64,000 nt of DNA, taken from positions 248,001 to 312,000 of the forward strand of contig JBEHXT010000002.1 in NCBI GenBank assembly GCA_048498555.1, read 5' to 3'. This document shows positions 17,821-26,675 of the stretch, in pieces; positions within the stretch are counted from its first letter, which is position 1; the number at the start of each line of letters is the position of its first letter. The translations under genes were made by a program, and so were the position numbers. The stretch comes from Danxiaibacter sp048498555 (GTDB lineage: Bacteria > Bacteroidota > Bacteroidia > Chitinophagales > Chitinophagaceae). The notes under the pieces are model-generated. The model did not search any database. It was not told the DNA's origin and saw only the letters and a program-made list of their open reading frames with translations.

Positions 17821-18717
17821 TTATACAGCAGCGAATACTTCCGCCGGATCAAATAGCAATGGGAAGAATTGCCCTTCCATTTTTTCTCCCTTCTTAATCA
17901 CGGGCACTCCTTTTAACAGCTCAGCATCTGCATCTGATGAAACGCCGTCAGCAAAGGCATTTACCACGAACGCCCGCCTGGGCCTGTCGCTTTTATTTTC
18001 ACCGGAGCCATGCAGCGTTAGGCCGTGATGAAAAATACCTTCACCTGCTTTCGTTTCTACAGGAATAGGTTTAAACTGGGTTTGTTGTTCTGGCGTAAGA
18101 TAATCCATGATACCCATCAAATCGCCAGCTAATTCCGGCTTATCCAACAGCCCCCATTTATGGCTTCCCGGAACATATTGCAGGCAACCATTTTCGACGG
18201 TTGAATCGTCCAGTCCGCACCAGCAGGTGAGGTGCGCGAGCGGCGTTGTCCTCGTCCAGTATGAATAATCCTGGTGCCAGGCAACAACACCTCCTTTTTT
18301 AGCAGGCTTATAAAACAGCTGGTCATGCCAGAACCGCACGGCCTTATTACCCAACAGCTGAGATGCGGCCATTACAAATGCCGGATTCCACAATACATCG
18401 TGGAAACCATTGGTAATGCGCCATGCGCCCAATGCGTGAAAAAGTATGCTATCCGAAGATGCTGACTCATTGCTGTGAAACTCATAAAACAATTCGTGCC
18501 CCGGATGGTGCACATCAACAAGTTCTGCAAGTTCATTACGCAACCGTTCTATCTGCTTTTCATTCAGCAGCTTAATGCCTGCGAGATAGCCATTTTCATT
18601 GAAAAATTGAATCTGATCATCAGAAAGCGCATATTGGCCCCACTCCTCTTCCGTTGTGGGCCATTTAAAAAGATCGTCAATCAAATGATTAACGGTGCTT
18701 AAATCTTTTACCGGCAT
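17821..18717 (-). CDS. Phytanoyl-CoA dioxygenase family protein
   Basis: A non-haem Fe(II)/2-oxoglutarate-dependent oxygenase of about 298 residues. The facial-triad HxD is in VVAWHQDYSYWTRTTPL and the distal histidine in FHHGLTLHGSGENKSD; the 2-oxoglutarate-binding arginine is in DRPRRAFVVN. LQYVPGSHKWG is a typical family loop. The natural substrate is unknown; members hydroxylate lipids, amino acids or natural products. I start at MPVKDLSTVN; ten further codons upstream (to 18747) contain a promoter-like TACATTTA and are unlikely to be translated. Confidence 0.88.
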   Translation of the reverse strand: MPVKDLSTVNHLIDDLFKWPTTEEEWGQYALSDDQIQFFNENGYLAGIKLLNEKQIERLRNELAELVDVHHPGHELFYEFHSNESASSDSILFHALGAWRITNGFHDVLWNPAFVMAASQLLGNKAVRFWHDQLFYKPAKKGGVVAWHQDYSYWTRTTPLAHLTCWCGLDDSTVENGCLQYVPGSHKWGLLDKPELAGDLMGIMDYLTPEQQTQFKPIPVETKAGEGIFHHGLTLHGSGENKSDRPRRAFVVNAFADGVSSDADAELLKGVPVIKKGEKMEGQFFPLLFDPAEVFAAV

Positions 18718-18839
18718 AATAACAATCGTTTTCTTAAATGTAACCATTTTTATTCAATAGCGATTTCTCAATAAAATTTCCGTCATATTAAGCTAATTAC
18801 TACTTTCATTTTTTCAATAAGAAATGTAAATCAACCCTC

Positions 18840-20381
18840 ATGCTCGTTAAAACCTTTGGCAGCGCAGTTTACGGCGTAGAAGCAATCACCATCACCATAG
18901 AAGTAAGCGTTAGTAACGGACAGAACTATTTTATAGTTGGGCTGCCGGATAGTGCCGTTAAAGAAAGCTTTCAACGTGTTGAAAGCGCTATAAAGACGAA
19001 CAATCTTCATATGCCCAGAACCAAATTGGTTGTAAATCTTGCTCCGGCAGATATAAGAAAAAGCGGTTCTGCATTTGATTTGCCGATAGCTGTGGGTGTT
19101 TTAGGCGCCAGTGAACAGCTGGACGAACCCGAAAGGCTAGGTGAATATGTTATTATGGGTGAGCTAAGCCTGGACGGAAGCATCAAACCTATTAAAGGTG
19201 CGTTGCCCATAGCAATACAGGCCCGAAAAGAAGGCTATAAAGGATTGATCGTCCCGCTGCAAAATGCGCGGGAAGCCGGCCTGGTGAATAACCTGGAAGT
19301 TTATGGTGTAAGCCACTTGAAAGAGGTTATTGATTTCTTCTCGGGAAAACAAAACCTTACGTCGATTGAAGTAAATACACGCGAAGAGTTTTTTAACGCT
19401 CAGTATGATTTTGACATTGACTTCAATGATGTAAAGGGACAGGAAAATATTAAACGCGCTTTGGAAATTGCTGCCGCAGGTGGCCACAATGCAATTCTCA
19501 TCGGCCCGCCCGGAGCAGGAAAAACCATGCTTGCGAAAAGGCTTCCCACCATTCTTCCACCTTTGAGTTTACATGAAGCTTTGGAAACAACCAAGATCCA
19601 TAGCGTTGCGGGCAAGCTGCCCGAGAATAGTTCTTTAATTAATAAAAGGCCGTACCGCTCTCCGCATCATACTGTAAGTGATGCAGCCCTTGTGGGTGGC
19701 GGAGGGATACCGCAGCCCGGCGAAATATCGCTGGCTCATAACGGCATCCTTTTTTTAGATGAGCTACCGGAGTTTAAAAGATCTGTGTTGGAAGTAATGC
19801 GCCAGCCGATGGAAGAAAGGCGCGTTACCATTTCGAGAGCTAAAGTTGCGTTGGATTTTCCTGCCAACTTTATGTTGATTGCATCTATGAATCCTTGTCC
19901 GTGTGGGTTTTACAATCACCCCGAGAAAGAATGCACCTGCCCTCCGGGCGCGGTTCAAAAATACCTGAACAAGATATCCGGCCCTTTACTTGACAGGATT
20001 GATTTGCATGTAGAAGTGACGCCGGTTTCATTTACTGAGTTAAGCCTGAAAACAAAAGGAGAATCTTCTGCAGCGATAAGGGAACGAGTGATAAAGGCGA
20101 GGGAAATACAAGTGGAGCGTTATAAAAATAGCAATGGCATTTATGCAAACGCACAAATGAGCAGCAAGCAGCTTCGGGAAATATGTGTAATTAATACCGC
20201 TGGCGAGGCACTTCTTAAAAGAGCGATGGAACGATTGAATCTGAGTGCACGCGCATATGACAGGATTTTAAAAGTGAGCAGGACCGTTGCTGACCTTGCA
20301 GGTACTGAAGATATCAAAGCCGAACATTTAGCGGAAGCTATTCAATACAGAAGCCTTGACAGAGAGGGATGGGCAGGATAG
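18840..20381 (+). CDS. yifB: YifB/ComM family Mg-chelatase-like AAA+ ATPase
   Basis: A 513-residue AAA+ ATPase. ComM homologues act as helicases promoting branch migration during natural transformation; the role in non-competent bacteria is unclear. An N-terminal Lon-like ChlI domain (about 1-165; YFIVGLPDSAVKESFQRV) precedes the ATPase with Walker A IGPPGAGKTMLAKRL (about 220), Walker B NGILFLDELPEF, the cysteine-rich insertion NPCPCGFYNHPEKECTCPPG and a C-terminal Mg-chelatase domain (LSARAYDRILKVSRTVADL). Complete and of standard length. Divergent from the dioxygenase gene. Confidence 0.93.
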   Translation: MLVKTFGSAVYGVEAITITIEVSVSNGQNYFIVGLPDSAVKESFQRVESAIKTNNLHMPRTKLVVNLAPADIRKSGSAFDLPIAVGVLGASEQLDEPERLGEYVIMGELSLDGSIKPIKGALPIAIQARKEGYKGLIVPLQNAREAGLVNNLEVYGVSHLKEVIDFFSGKQNLTSIEVNTREEFFNAQYDFDIDFNDVKGQENIKRALEIAAAGGHNAILIGPPGAGKTMLAKRLPTILPPLSLHEALETTKIHSVAGKLPENSSLINKRPYRSPHHTVSDAALVGGGGIPQPGEISLAHNGILFLDELPEFKRSVLEVMRQPMEERRVTISRAKVALDFPANFMLIASMNPCPCGFYNHPEKECTCPPGAVQKYLNKISGPLLDRIDLHVEVTPVSFTELSLKTKGESSAAIRERVIKAREIQVERYKNSNGIYANAQMSSKQLREICVINTAGEALLKRAMERLNLSARAYDRILKVSRTVADLAGTEDIKAEHLAEAIQYRSLDREGWAG

Positions 20382-20404
20382 GATTTTCGTTTTTATCTAA
20401 AAAG

Positions 20405-20412
20405 TATATTTG
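20405..20412 (+). promoter_or_regulatory. -7 box just before the ABC ATPase gene
   Basis: TATATTTG matches TAnnTTTG; five bases separate it from ATG 20418. This suggests the ABC pair has its own promoter and a nearly leaderless transcript, although it follows yifB by only 36 bp. Confidence 0.4.
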
Positions 20413-20417
20413 TTTAC

Positions 20418-21047
20418 ATGCTCATCCAATTTAATAACTACTGCAAGAAGTATGCAGACAGCGTTGTGCTGAACATAGCTTCTTTACAAATGCCTAAAGG
20501 CATCTATTGGTTAAAAGGGATAAATGGAAGTGGGAAGTCAACCTTACTAAAATCCCTGAGCGGCATTATTCCCTTCGAGGGCTCAGTAACCATTACCGGA
20601 GTTGATGTTAAAAGGGACAAAAGAGCACATAGAAAAATAGTTAACTACGCAGAAGCAGAACCTGTTTATCCCGATTTTTTAACAGGAAAGGATATTATAC
20701 AACTTTACGCCGAAACAAAGGGCGGCAATGACATACACGCACAGCTTGTTGAAGCATTTCAATTAACCGGTGCTGTGCATCAGCCAACAGGAACATACTC
20801 CAGCGGCATGCTAAAAAAACTGTCTCTGACCTGCGCTTTCCTTGGTACACCGGATTTAATACTATTGGACGAGCCATTAATAACCCTGGACGCGCAGGCC
20901 ATCACTACCACGTTATTACTGATCGAAGAGCATTTTCAAAAGGGCGTTTCGTTTATCATCACTTCTCACCAGGATGTAGATTTTCCCAATCACAATCTTC
21001 CGCTGAATGTGATACAAATTGAAAACAAAACTCTTGTATCAGTTTAA
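20418..21047 (+). CDS. ABC transporter ATP-binding protein
   Basis: A 209-residue ATPase subunit. Walker A is LKGINGSGKSTLLKSLSG, the signature is a variant (GTYSSGMLKKLSLTCAF, SSGM in place of SGGQ), and Walker B is PDLILLDEPLITLD; the switch histidine is in FIITSHQDVD. It most resembles the small ATPases of ABC-2-like membrane exporters. The next gene begins at the base after its stop codon, so the two are surely co-translated. Substrate unknown. Confidence 0.88.
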   Translation: MLIQFNNYCKKYADSVVLNIASLQMPKGIYWLKGINGSGKSTLLKSLSGIIPFEGSVTITGVDVKRDKRAHRKIVNYAEAEPVYPDFLTGKDIIQLYAETKGGNDIHAQLVEAFQLTGAVHQPTGTYSSGMLKKLSLTCAFLGTPDLILLDEPLITLDAQAITTTLLLIEEHFQKGVSFIITSHQDVDFPNHNLPLNVIQIENKTLVSV

Positions 21048-22154
21048 ATGAAAGCAGCCATAAACATATTAGCCAGACTTTTTGTTGCGCGCTTTTATGC
21101 AGTAAACACAGGATTCTTTCTATTTATGTTCCTGTTGCTGTTCGGTGTTGTTCAGGGTGGTGCATTGATTAGCTATCATCTTTCCTTGATGGAGTTTATT
21201 CTATCATCCTCTACTTCAATGCTTGTTGCGTTTACGATATGGCTTTTGTATAATTACAAATGCCTTGCTTTTATACAGGCGGTTATACGGAATCCCGCAA
21301 ACCATTTTCTCAACACTTTGCAATGTTATCGTAAAGGAACACTACTACTGCTATTAGCAGCCACACACCTGTTGTTATATTTACCTGTTCTGTTATACTC
21401 AGTATGCGTTATTGTGCTTGGCGTGCATGAGTTGTTGTTCTGGCAAAGTCTCCTTGTTGCATGCTTTCAGTTAGCCTTAATTGCTTTTAGCACATTTTCA
21501 GTTTATCGCGCCTTGTTATATCCATGGCAACGATTGCTGCCATGGAAAATTAATATATCATGGAAACCGCGCAAAACATTTTACACCATCCTTCTCTGGT
21601 TTACCTATTACGAAAGAAAGAGAACATTACTGCTGCTTAAGATCGTTTCAATTCTATTGTTGTTTATTCCACTGGAGCTCAACAAAGACAACTTTCAAGT
21701 CAGCGATTTTGCCCTGGTATTTCAGATTAGCATAGCATCACATGCTATGATTGCCTATTACTACGTACAGTTTATTGAAGTAAAAATGAGATGGCTGCGC
21801 AACACGCCTCGTTCACCAATGCATTTTTTTATGCTGTACGCAGTAACCATCTGCACCATCCTCATCCCTGAAACCATTTATTTGCTAAAACACATGTCGT
21901 TGCTTATCCAGGCAGCCAATGCATTTTCGCTCATATTGTTCTTCGTTGGCCAACTTTTACTCTACACCGCACTCCAATATCAGCGGGGCATGACTATGCA
22001 GGAATATACCCTACAGGTTTTTGTCATATGCCTGGCTTCCGCTTTTACCATGCCATTGAAGCAGTTTGCACTTATCGGGGCTATTGAACTGGTAGTCGCA
22101 TTAAGCCTTTTTCGGGAATTATACCCAACGTATGAGAAAAACAACAATCTGTAG
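21048..22154 (+). CDS. Polytopic membrane protein, likely ABC permease partner
   Basis: A 368-residue, strongly hydrophobic protein with about ten predicted helices (for example FLFMFLLLFGVVQGGALIS and LLLLLAATHLLLYLPVLLYS). No conserved domain is recognised by eye. Directly abutting the ATPase gene with no gap, it is very probably the membrane partner, in the style of ABC-2 exporters. What is moved is not indicated by context. Confidence 0.75.
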   Translation: MKAAINILARLFVARFYAVNTGFFLFMFLLLFGVVQGGALISYHLSLMEFILSSSTSMLVAFTIWLLYNYKCLAFIQAVIRNPANHFLNTLQCYRKGTLLLLLAATHLLLYLPVLLYSVCVIVLGVHELLFWQSLLVACFQLALIAFSTFSVYRALLYPWQRLLPWKINISWKPRKTFYTILLWFTYYERKRTLLLLKIVSILLLFIPLELNKDNFQVSDFALVFQISIASHAMIAYYYVQFIEVKMRWLRNTPRSPMHFFMLYAVTICTILIPETIYLLKHMSLLIQAANAFSLILFFVGQLLLYTALQYQRGMTMQEYTLQVFVICLASAFTMPLKQFALIGAIELVVALSLFRELYPTYEKNNNL

Positions 22155-22175
22155 TGCAGGGAGAAATCACACCTA

Positions 22176-22206
22176 TTGTATGAAAAACAACATTGTTGTA
22201 CTTTAT
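22176..22206 (+). promoter_or_regulatory. Promoter for the Lys/Ala/Pro-rich protein gene
   Basis: TTG at 22176-22178 and TACTTTAT at 22199-22206 are separated by 20 bp, close to the Bacteroidota -33/-7 spacing. A perfect palindrome ACAACATTGTTGT (22187-22199) fills the spacer and could be an operator. Confidence 0.4.
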
Positions 22207-22258
22207 GCCTACCCCGACATTTGTTGAGGTTTCCTTTCAACATATAAATAAACAAAGT

Positions 22259-22885
22259 ATGGCTAAAGTTTCAAAAACAAAAAAAGCAGTCACGGTCAAA
22301 AAAACGGCCAAGGCTGCACCTAAAACAATTAAAAAAGCGGCGGCTCCCGCTAAAAATGCAGCACCCAAAAAAGCGGCGCCGGCTCCTACAAAAAAATTAC
22401 CTATGCCGCTGCCTAAACCAGTCCCACTCCCTAAAGCTGGCAAAAAAATTATCTATATCGATTCATGCCTTTTCTTCCCGGCATATGCTGCAGACGGTTA
22501 TTCTGATGATTACCAGGCCGGCCGTTACGCAAATTCAGCAGACGGGACAGGAACTTTACAAGCACCAATAGTATTGCCAGTCGGCGCCAAAATCAATACA
22601 ATCACAGTCTATTACAAGAACACTACCCAGGACGAGATACAAGTAAATTTTGTTCGGAAGCATACCGAACATTGGGCCAGCACAGAAGAATTTCTTATCA
22701 GTTATGAGGGGCTTTCACCCGCAGGAACTGCTCCTGATTACTTTTCCTCTGTAGTGATCAACCACTTTGGCGATAATAAAATCAAAGAAAAATACCTGTA
22801 CTATATTATGATCAGTATGCTTGGTAAACTAAGCGAAACTGAGATCAGAACAGTCAGGGGACTTAGAATTGACTACAACTATTAA
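22259..22885 (+). CDS. Lys/Ala/Pro-rich N-terminal tail plus beta-sandwich-like domain
   Basis: I do not recognise this 208-residue protein. Residues 1-60 are a low-complexity basic tail of KK, AAP and KKAAPA repeats (MAKVSKTKKAVTVKKTAKAA), like the tails of histone H1-type bacterial proteins, turning into a Pro-rich linker (LPMPLPKPVPLPK). Residues 65-208 are a compact, mostly beta domain (KIIYIDSCLFFPAYAADGYS, INTITVYYKNTTQDEIQVNF) ending in RGLRIDYNY. There is no signal peptide, so it should be cytoplasmic and could bind nucleic acid through the tail. Start at ATG 22259: the 22 codons upstream overlap the promoter. Confidence 0.7.
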   Translation: MAKVSKTKKAVTVKKTAKAAPKTIKKAAAPAKNAAPKKAAPAPTKKLPMPLPKPVPLPKAGKKIIYIDSCLFFPAYAADGYSDDYQAGRYANSADGTGTLQAPIVLPVGAKINTITVYYKNTTQDEIQVNFVRKHTEHWASTEEFLISYEGLSPAGTAPDYFSSVVINHFGDNKIKEKYLYYIMISMLGKLSETEIRTVRGLRIDYNY

Positions 22886-22892
22886 CCAGCCG

Positions 22893-22921
22893 AAAGCCAG
22901 GTTCTGGAGATTTGGCTTTTT
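22893..22921 (+). terminator. Probable terminator after the Lys-rich protein gene
   Basis: AAAGCCA and TGGCTTT flank a loop and are followed by TTTT; it begins 8 bp after the stop codon. The stem is short, so this is a moderate call. Confidence 0.55.
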
Positions 22922-22935
22922 TGCCCTTCCCTGCT

Positions 22936-23146
22936 ACTGTGAAAAATCACAGTGAAATTTCTTAAAAACTACATTGTTGCAACTTTCGCAGCAACATAAA
23001 TTGCACTCGGTTTCCTTCCTACATATATCACCAGGCGATTTAAACCAATCGCCTGGTAATTTTAAAAATTATTTTTTCAACCCTATCCCCGATTTCAACC
23101 GAATTAGAACCCATTTGGAAAATGAATCGCCGGCTTGTCCGGCGAT
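22936..23146. other. Structured intergenic region with three hairpins
   Basis: Three perfect stem-loops lie in a row: ACTGTGA/TCACAGT (22936-22953), CCAGGCGATT/AATCGCCTGG (23031-23056) and AATCGCCGG/CCGGCGATT (23124-23146). The last two share the core GGCGATT and are followed by T-rich sequence (TATTTTTTC, CCTTTTTGG). They lie between the convergent Lys-rich protein gene and rpsA, which has its own terminator. A noncoding RNA or repeat remnant is possible. Confidence 0.45.
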
Positions 23147-23196
23147 TACCTTTTTGGGGAGGTACGTAGCAAGTGATGCGTTGTACGTTTTTTAAA

Positions 23197-23254
23197 AGCT
23201 TGAGGCATGAGGCGTGAGGTTTGAGGTAAGGCATAAGGTATGAGATGCGGACGT
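23197..23254. repeat. Half word-repeat element (GAGGCATGAGGCGTGAGG words)
   Basis: A run of variants of the words ATGAGG, GTGAGG, TTGAGG and ATAAGG, the same vocabulary as elements 2 and 6. I find no inverted partner arm within 150 bp, so it looks like a single arm or a decayed element. Confidence 0.5.
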
Positions 23255-23383
23255 ATGAAGTGTGATTATACGTTTACTTTTTCTAAGCTTGATCCGTCAT
23301 TAATTGGAGTAATTATTCAGATCAACGCGATAAACCCCGCGGTGTTGACAAGTATATAGCTAATAGCAGACGGCTAAAAACAA

Positions 23384-23413
23384 AAAGGGCCGTTCCTTGC
23401 GAAACGACCCTTT
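23384..23413 (-). terminator. rpsA terminator
   Basis: AAAGGG-C-CGTT and AACG-A-CCCTTT form an interrupted stem; on the minus strand it is followed by TTTTTGTTTTT. It begins about 24 bp beyond the rpsA stop codon. Confidence 0.75.
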
Positions 23414-23436
23414 GTTATTTTAAGAAGCTGAGAAGA

Positions 23437-25356
23437 CTATTTGTTGTCTTTGTTCTCTTCTTCTTTCTGTAATTTTTCTTTGATCTCAGCCAAAGCACCT
23501 AAGTCACCCAAAGTTGCTTTTTCAACTTTGCTCTGGATGTTCTTAACGGCTTTCTTGGTTTTTTCAGCTTCTACTTTAGCTTCTTTCTTCGCTACTTCTT
23601 TTTCCTCAGCTTTAGCTTGTTCCCAAAGTCTAGTGTGGCTTAACAAGATGCGTTTTTCATTGCGATCGAATTCGATTACTACGAATTCTGCAGTTTCATC
23701 CGCAGCGATTGCTTTACCATCTTCTTTACCTAAGTGACGAGCAGGAGCATAACCTTCAAGACCGTAAGGCAGTTGTACCACAGCGCCTTTGTCGTCGCGG
23801 CGTACTACTGTTCCTTCATGCGTTGTTCCGATAGCAAATGTATCTTCCAACGCGTTCCAGGGATCTTCTTCAAGTTGTTTGTGTCCTAACTGAAGTTTGC
23901 GGTTTTCTTTGTCGATACCTAAGATGATCACATCAATCTGCTCACCAACTTTAGTGTATTCTGATGGGTGATTGAAGCGTTTCAACCAGCTTAAGTCGCT
24001 GATGTGGATCATACCACCGATACCTGGTTCCAGTTCAACGAACACGCCGTAAGGAGTGATGTTTTTCACCAAACCTTTATGTTTGCTTCCTTCAGGGAAT
24101 TTAGTTTCGATAGTGCTCCAAGGATCGTCTGACAATTGTTTAATTGACAGGCTCATCTTACGAGCGTCTTTGTCTAAAGTAACCACTTTAGCTTCGTGCT
24201 CGTCGCCAAGTTTGAAGAATTCTTTAGCGTTGATTGGCGTGTTAGCCCATGTAATTTCACTTACGTGAACCAGGCCTTCAACACCAGGCTGAATTTCTAA
24301 GAATGCACCGTAGTCTTCAATGTTAACTACTTTACCTTTTACAGTAGCACCTTCGTGGATCCACTCAGGCAGCACATCCCAAGGATGAGGAGTTAATTGT
24401 TTCAAACCAAGGCTGATTCTTCTCTTGTCGTCGTCGAAATCCAATACAACCACGTTCAGTTTCTGATCCAGCTTCAACACTTCGCTTGGGTGCGAAATGC
24501 GACCCCATGAAATATCGGTGATGTATAGTAAACCGTCCAATCCACCAAGATCCATGAAAGCACCGAAGTCTGTAATATTCTTCACAGTACCTTCCAACAC
24601 CTGGCCTTTCTCCAGTTTGCTGATGATCTCTGCTCTTTGAGCTTCGATATCGCTTTCGATAAGGGCTTTGTGAGAAACTACTGCGTTTTTGATAGTTTCA
24701 TTAACCTTAACAACCTTGAATTCCATTGTTTTACCTACAAACTGATCGTAATCAGTAACAGGTTTAACGTCAATCTGAGAACCAGGTAAGAAGGTTTCCA
24801 TTCCAAATACATCAACGATCAAACCACCTTTAGTTTTGCTGGTAACAGTACCGGTAACCACTTCGCCAGTTTTGTGAACTTCCACAATTCTTTCCCATGC
24901 GCGGTGAATACGAGCTTGTTTGCGGCTAAGGTGTAAGTGACCTTGTCTGTCTTCTTTTTCAACCACCATAACTTCCACATCATCGCCAATTTTCAGGTTG
25001 GGAAGATCGCGGAATTCGTTCAGGCTTACAAGGCCATCACTTTTAAAGCCAATGTTGATAACAGCATCAGTTTTTGTTAAGGCAACGATACCGCCATTAA
25101 CGATTTCGCCGTCTTCAATAGTAACAAAGGTATTTTCGTACACTTTGTCATATTTTTCTTTTTCAGCTGCTGAATAAAGAGAAACATTACGTTTGTCAAT
25201 ACTCCAGTCAAAATCATCGTGAGCTGTCTCTACAACAGGCTCCTCCTGTACAGGTGCATTTGTTGACGCTGTAGTTGCTTCAACAGCAGCATTTTCAGCT
25301 ACCGGAGCATTCTCCTGTGCATCAGCGTTTGGGTTAACAATATTGTTTTCACTCAT
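23437..25356 (-). CDS. rpsA: 30S ribosomal protein S1
   Basis: RNA-binding ribosomal protein that helps load mRNA onto the 30S subunit. The 639-residue product has an acidic, Ala-rich N-terminal tail (about 1-50), six S1 OB-fold repeats (for example GQVLEGTVKNITDFGAFMDL, GATVKGKVVNIEDYGAFLEI and HKGLVKNITPYGVFVELEPG) and a Lys/Glu-rich C-terminal tail of about 60 residues. I start at MSENNIVNPN (ATG 25354-25356): a -7 box lies just upstream, and the longer frame would run into it. Ordinary in domain content; both tails are typical of this phylum. Confidence 0.95.
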   Translation of the reverse strand: MSENNIVNPNADAQENAPVAENAAVEATTASTNAPVQEEPVVETAHDDFDWSIDKRNVSLYSAAEKEKYDKVYENTFVTIEDGEIVNGGIVALTKTDAVINIGFKSDGLVSLNEFRDLPNLKIGDDVEVMVVEKEDRQGHLHLSRKQARIHRAWERIVEVHKTGEVVTGTVTSKTKGGLIVDVFGMETFLPGSQIDVKPVTDYDQFVGKTMEFKVVKVNETIKNAVVSHKALIESDIEAQRAEIISKLEKGQVLEGTVKNITDFGAFMDLGGLDGLLYITDISWGRISHPSEVLKLDQKLNVVVLDFDDDKRRISLGLKQLTPHPWDVLPEWIHEGATVKGKVVNIEDYGAFLEIQPGVEGLVHVSEITWANTPINAKEFFKLGDEHEAKVVTLDKDARKMSLSIKQLSDDPWSTIETKFPEGSKHKGLVKNITPYGVFVELEPGIGGMIHISDLSWLKRFNHPSEYTKVGEQIDVIILGIDKENRKLQLGHKQLEEDPWNALEDTFAIGTTHEGTVVRRDDKGAVVQLPYGLEGYAPARHLGKEDGKAIAADETAEFVVIEFDRNEKRILLSHTRLWEQAKAEEKEVAKKEAKVEAEKTKKAVKNIQSKVEKATLGDLGALAEIKEKLQKEEENKDNK

Positions 25357-25365
25357 GATAAAAAT

Positions 25366-25397
25366 CCCGATGGTTTTTATTCGGGGCTGCAAAGCTA
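25366..25397 (-). promoter_or_regulatory. rpsA promoter -7 box and leader hairpin
   Basis: TAGCTTTG on the minus strand (25390-25397) matches TAnnTTTG. Transcription should begin near 25385, exactly where a short hairpin starts: CCCGA, loop, TCGGG (25381-25385 and 25366-25370). The hairpin ends nine bases before the start codon and could influence translation of S1. Confidence 0.5.
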
Positions 25398-25595
25398 CGT
25401 TTTATATGAGGAAAAAGCCAGAAATAGCAGGCTTTTTTGTGAAGAATGAGCTATATTTTGGATCTTTTTGGGCGAAAATATCAAAGAAATTGATTTACAC
25501 TATATTGTGAGGAATTGCTTGCTGGAAAATTCACAACTGAAAATGTTGGTGGAAGAAAGATCTGGAATTAAAATTTTGACATAAAAACAATCCAT

Positions 25596-26549
25596 ATGAA
25601 AATAGTGGTTTTAGATGGTTATACATTAAACCCGGGAGACCTTTCCTGGGCCGGATTAGAGGCCCTTGGCGAAACACAGATATACGATCGCTCCCCGCGG
25701 GAACAAGTGCTGGAAAGAAGCATTGATGCTGATATTTTACTTACCAACAAGGCAATTGTAAGTAAGGAAGTGATAGACAAATGCGAAAATTTGAAATACA
25801 TAGGCGTTTTGGCGACAGGGTACAATATTGTAGATGTAAAGGCTGCCGGTGAAAAGAGTGTAACAGTAAGCAATGTTCCGGCATACGGCACAAATTCTGT
25901 TGCTCAGCTTACGTTCGCACTTTTACTGGAGTTGACAAACGGCGTGGGCATACACTCCCGGGCCGTTAAAGATGGCGAATGGACAAACTCGGCCGACTTT
26001 TCTTTTTGGCACCAGCCTTTAACTGAACTGGCCGGAAAAACTTTTGGGATTGTTGGACTAGGCACAATTGGACGCGCCGTAGCCCGAATTGCCCTGGCAA
26101 TGGATATGAAAGTGATTGCGCATCACAAACATCCGGAGAGGGACAAAATGGATGGCGTTTCTTTTGTTGGACTGGAAGAATGTTTTGAACAAAGCGATGT
26201 GGTTAGCTTGCATTGCCCGTTGAATGACCAGAATAAAGGCTTTGTAAACGCAGCGCTTTTGAGAAAAATGAAACCATCAGCATTTCTTCTGAACACCAGC
26301 CGTGGGCCATTGATCAATGAAGCCGACCTGGCCGAAGCATTGAATAAAGACATTATTAGTGGTGCCGCGCTGGATGTATTGTCAATAGAACCACCAGCAC
26401 TGGACAATCCGCTGATCAATGCAAAAAATTGCATTGTCACTCCGCACATCGCATGGGCCACGCTTGATGCAAGAAAAAGATTACTGGACAAAGCAGTTGA
26501 AAACCTGAAAATGTTTTTAACAGGGAAACCACAAAACCAGGTGAGATAA
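25596..26549 (+). CDS. D-2-hydroxyacid dehydrogenase (glycerate/hydroxypyruvate reductase-like)
   Basis: A 317-residue NAD(P)-dependent reductase of the formate/glycerate dehydrogenase family. The nucleotide-binding motif GLGTIGRAVARIALAMDMKV is at about 155. Catalytic Arg lies in LLNTSRGPLINEADLAEAL, Glu in LDVLSIEPPALDNPL and His in IVTPHIAWATLDAR, all intact. The closest named group by eye is glycerate dehydrogenase/hydroxypyruvate reductase, which reduces hydroxypyruvate to D-glycerate; 2-ketogluconate reductase is an alternative. It stands alone between rpsA and serS. Confidence 0.9.
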   Translation: MKIVVLDGYTLNPGDLSWAGLEALGETQIYDRSPREQVLERSIDADILLTNKAIVSKEVIDKCENLKYIGVLATGYNIVDVKAAGEKSVTVSNVPAYGTNSVAQLTFALLLELTNGVGIHSRAVKDGEWTNSADFSFWHQPLTELAGKTFGIVGLGTIGRAVARIALAMDMKVIAHHKHPERDKMDGVSFVGLEECFEQSDVVSLHCPLNDQNKGFVNAALLRKMKPSAFLLNTSRGPLINEADLAEALNKDIISGAALDVLSIEPPALDNPLINAKNCIVTPHIAWATLDARKRLLDKAVENLKMFLTGKPQNQVR

Positions 26550-26551
26550 CG

Positions 26552-26582
26552 AATTGCCCACAGCAATTAGCTGTGGGCAATT
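26552..26582 (+). terminator. Strong hairpin after the dehydrogenase gene
   Basis: A 13-bp perfect stem (AATTGCCCACAGC/GCTGTGGGCAATT) with a 5-nt loop begins two bases past the stop codon. It lacks a T-run, so it may act as an mRNA 3'-end stabiliser or a factor-dependent terminator rather than a classic intrinsic one. Confidence 0.5.
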
Positions 26583-26675
26583 GTATGTATTTAATCAAAT
26601 TCTTCATTAACGTACGTGGTAATTTTACCCCTCAATAAAAACAAACCTGAGGCCGTTAATACTACCGCCCAATCA

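Noticed and set aside
20405..22154. Riboswitch before the ABC pair
   Set aside because: There is no leader long enough: the -7 box lies five bases from the start codon.
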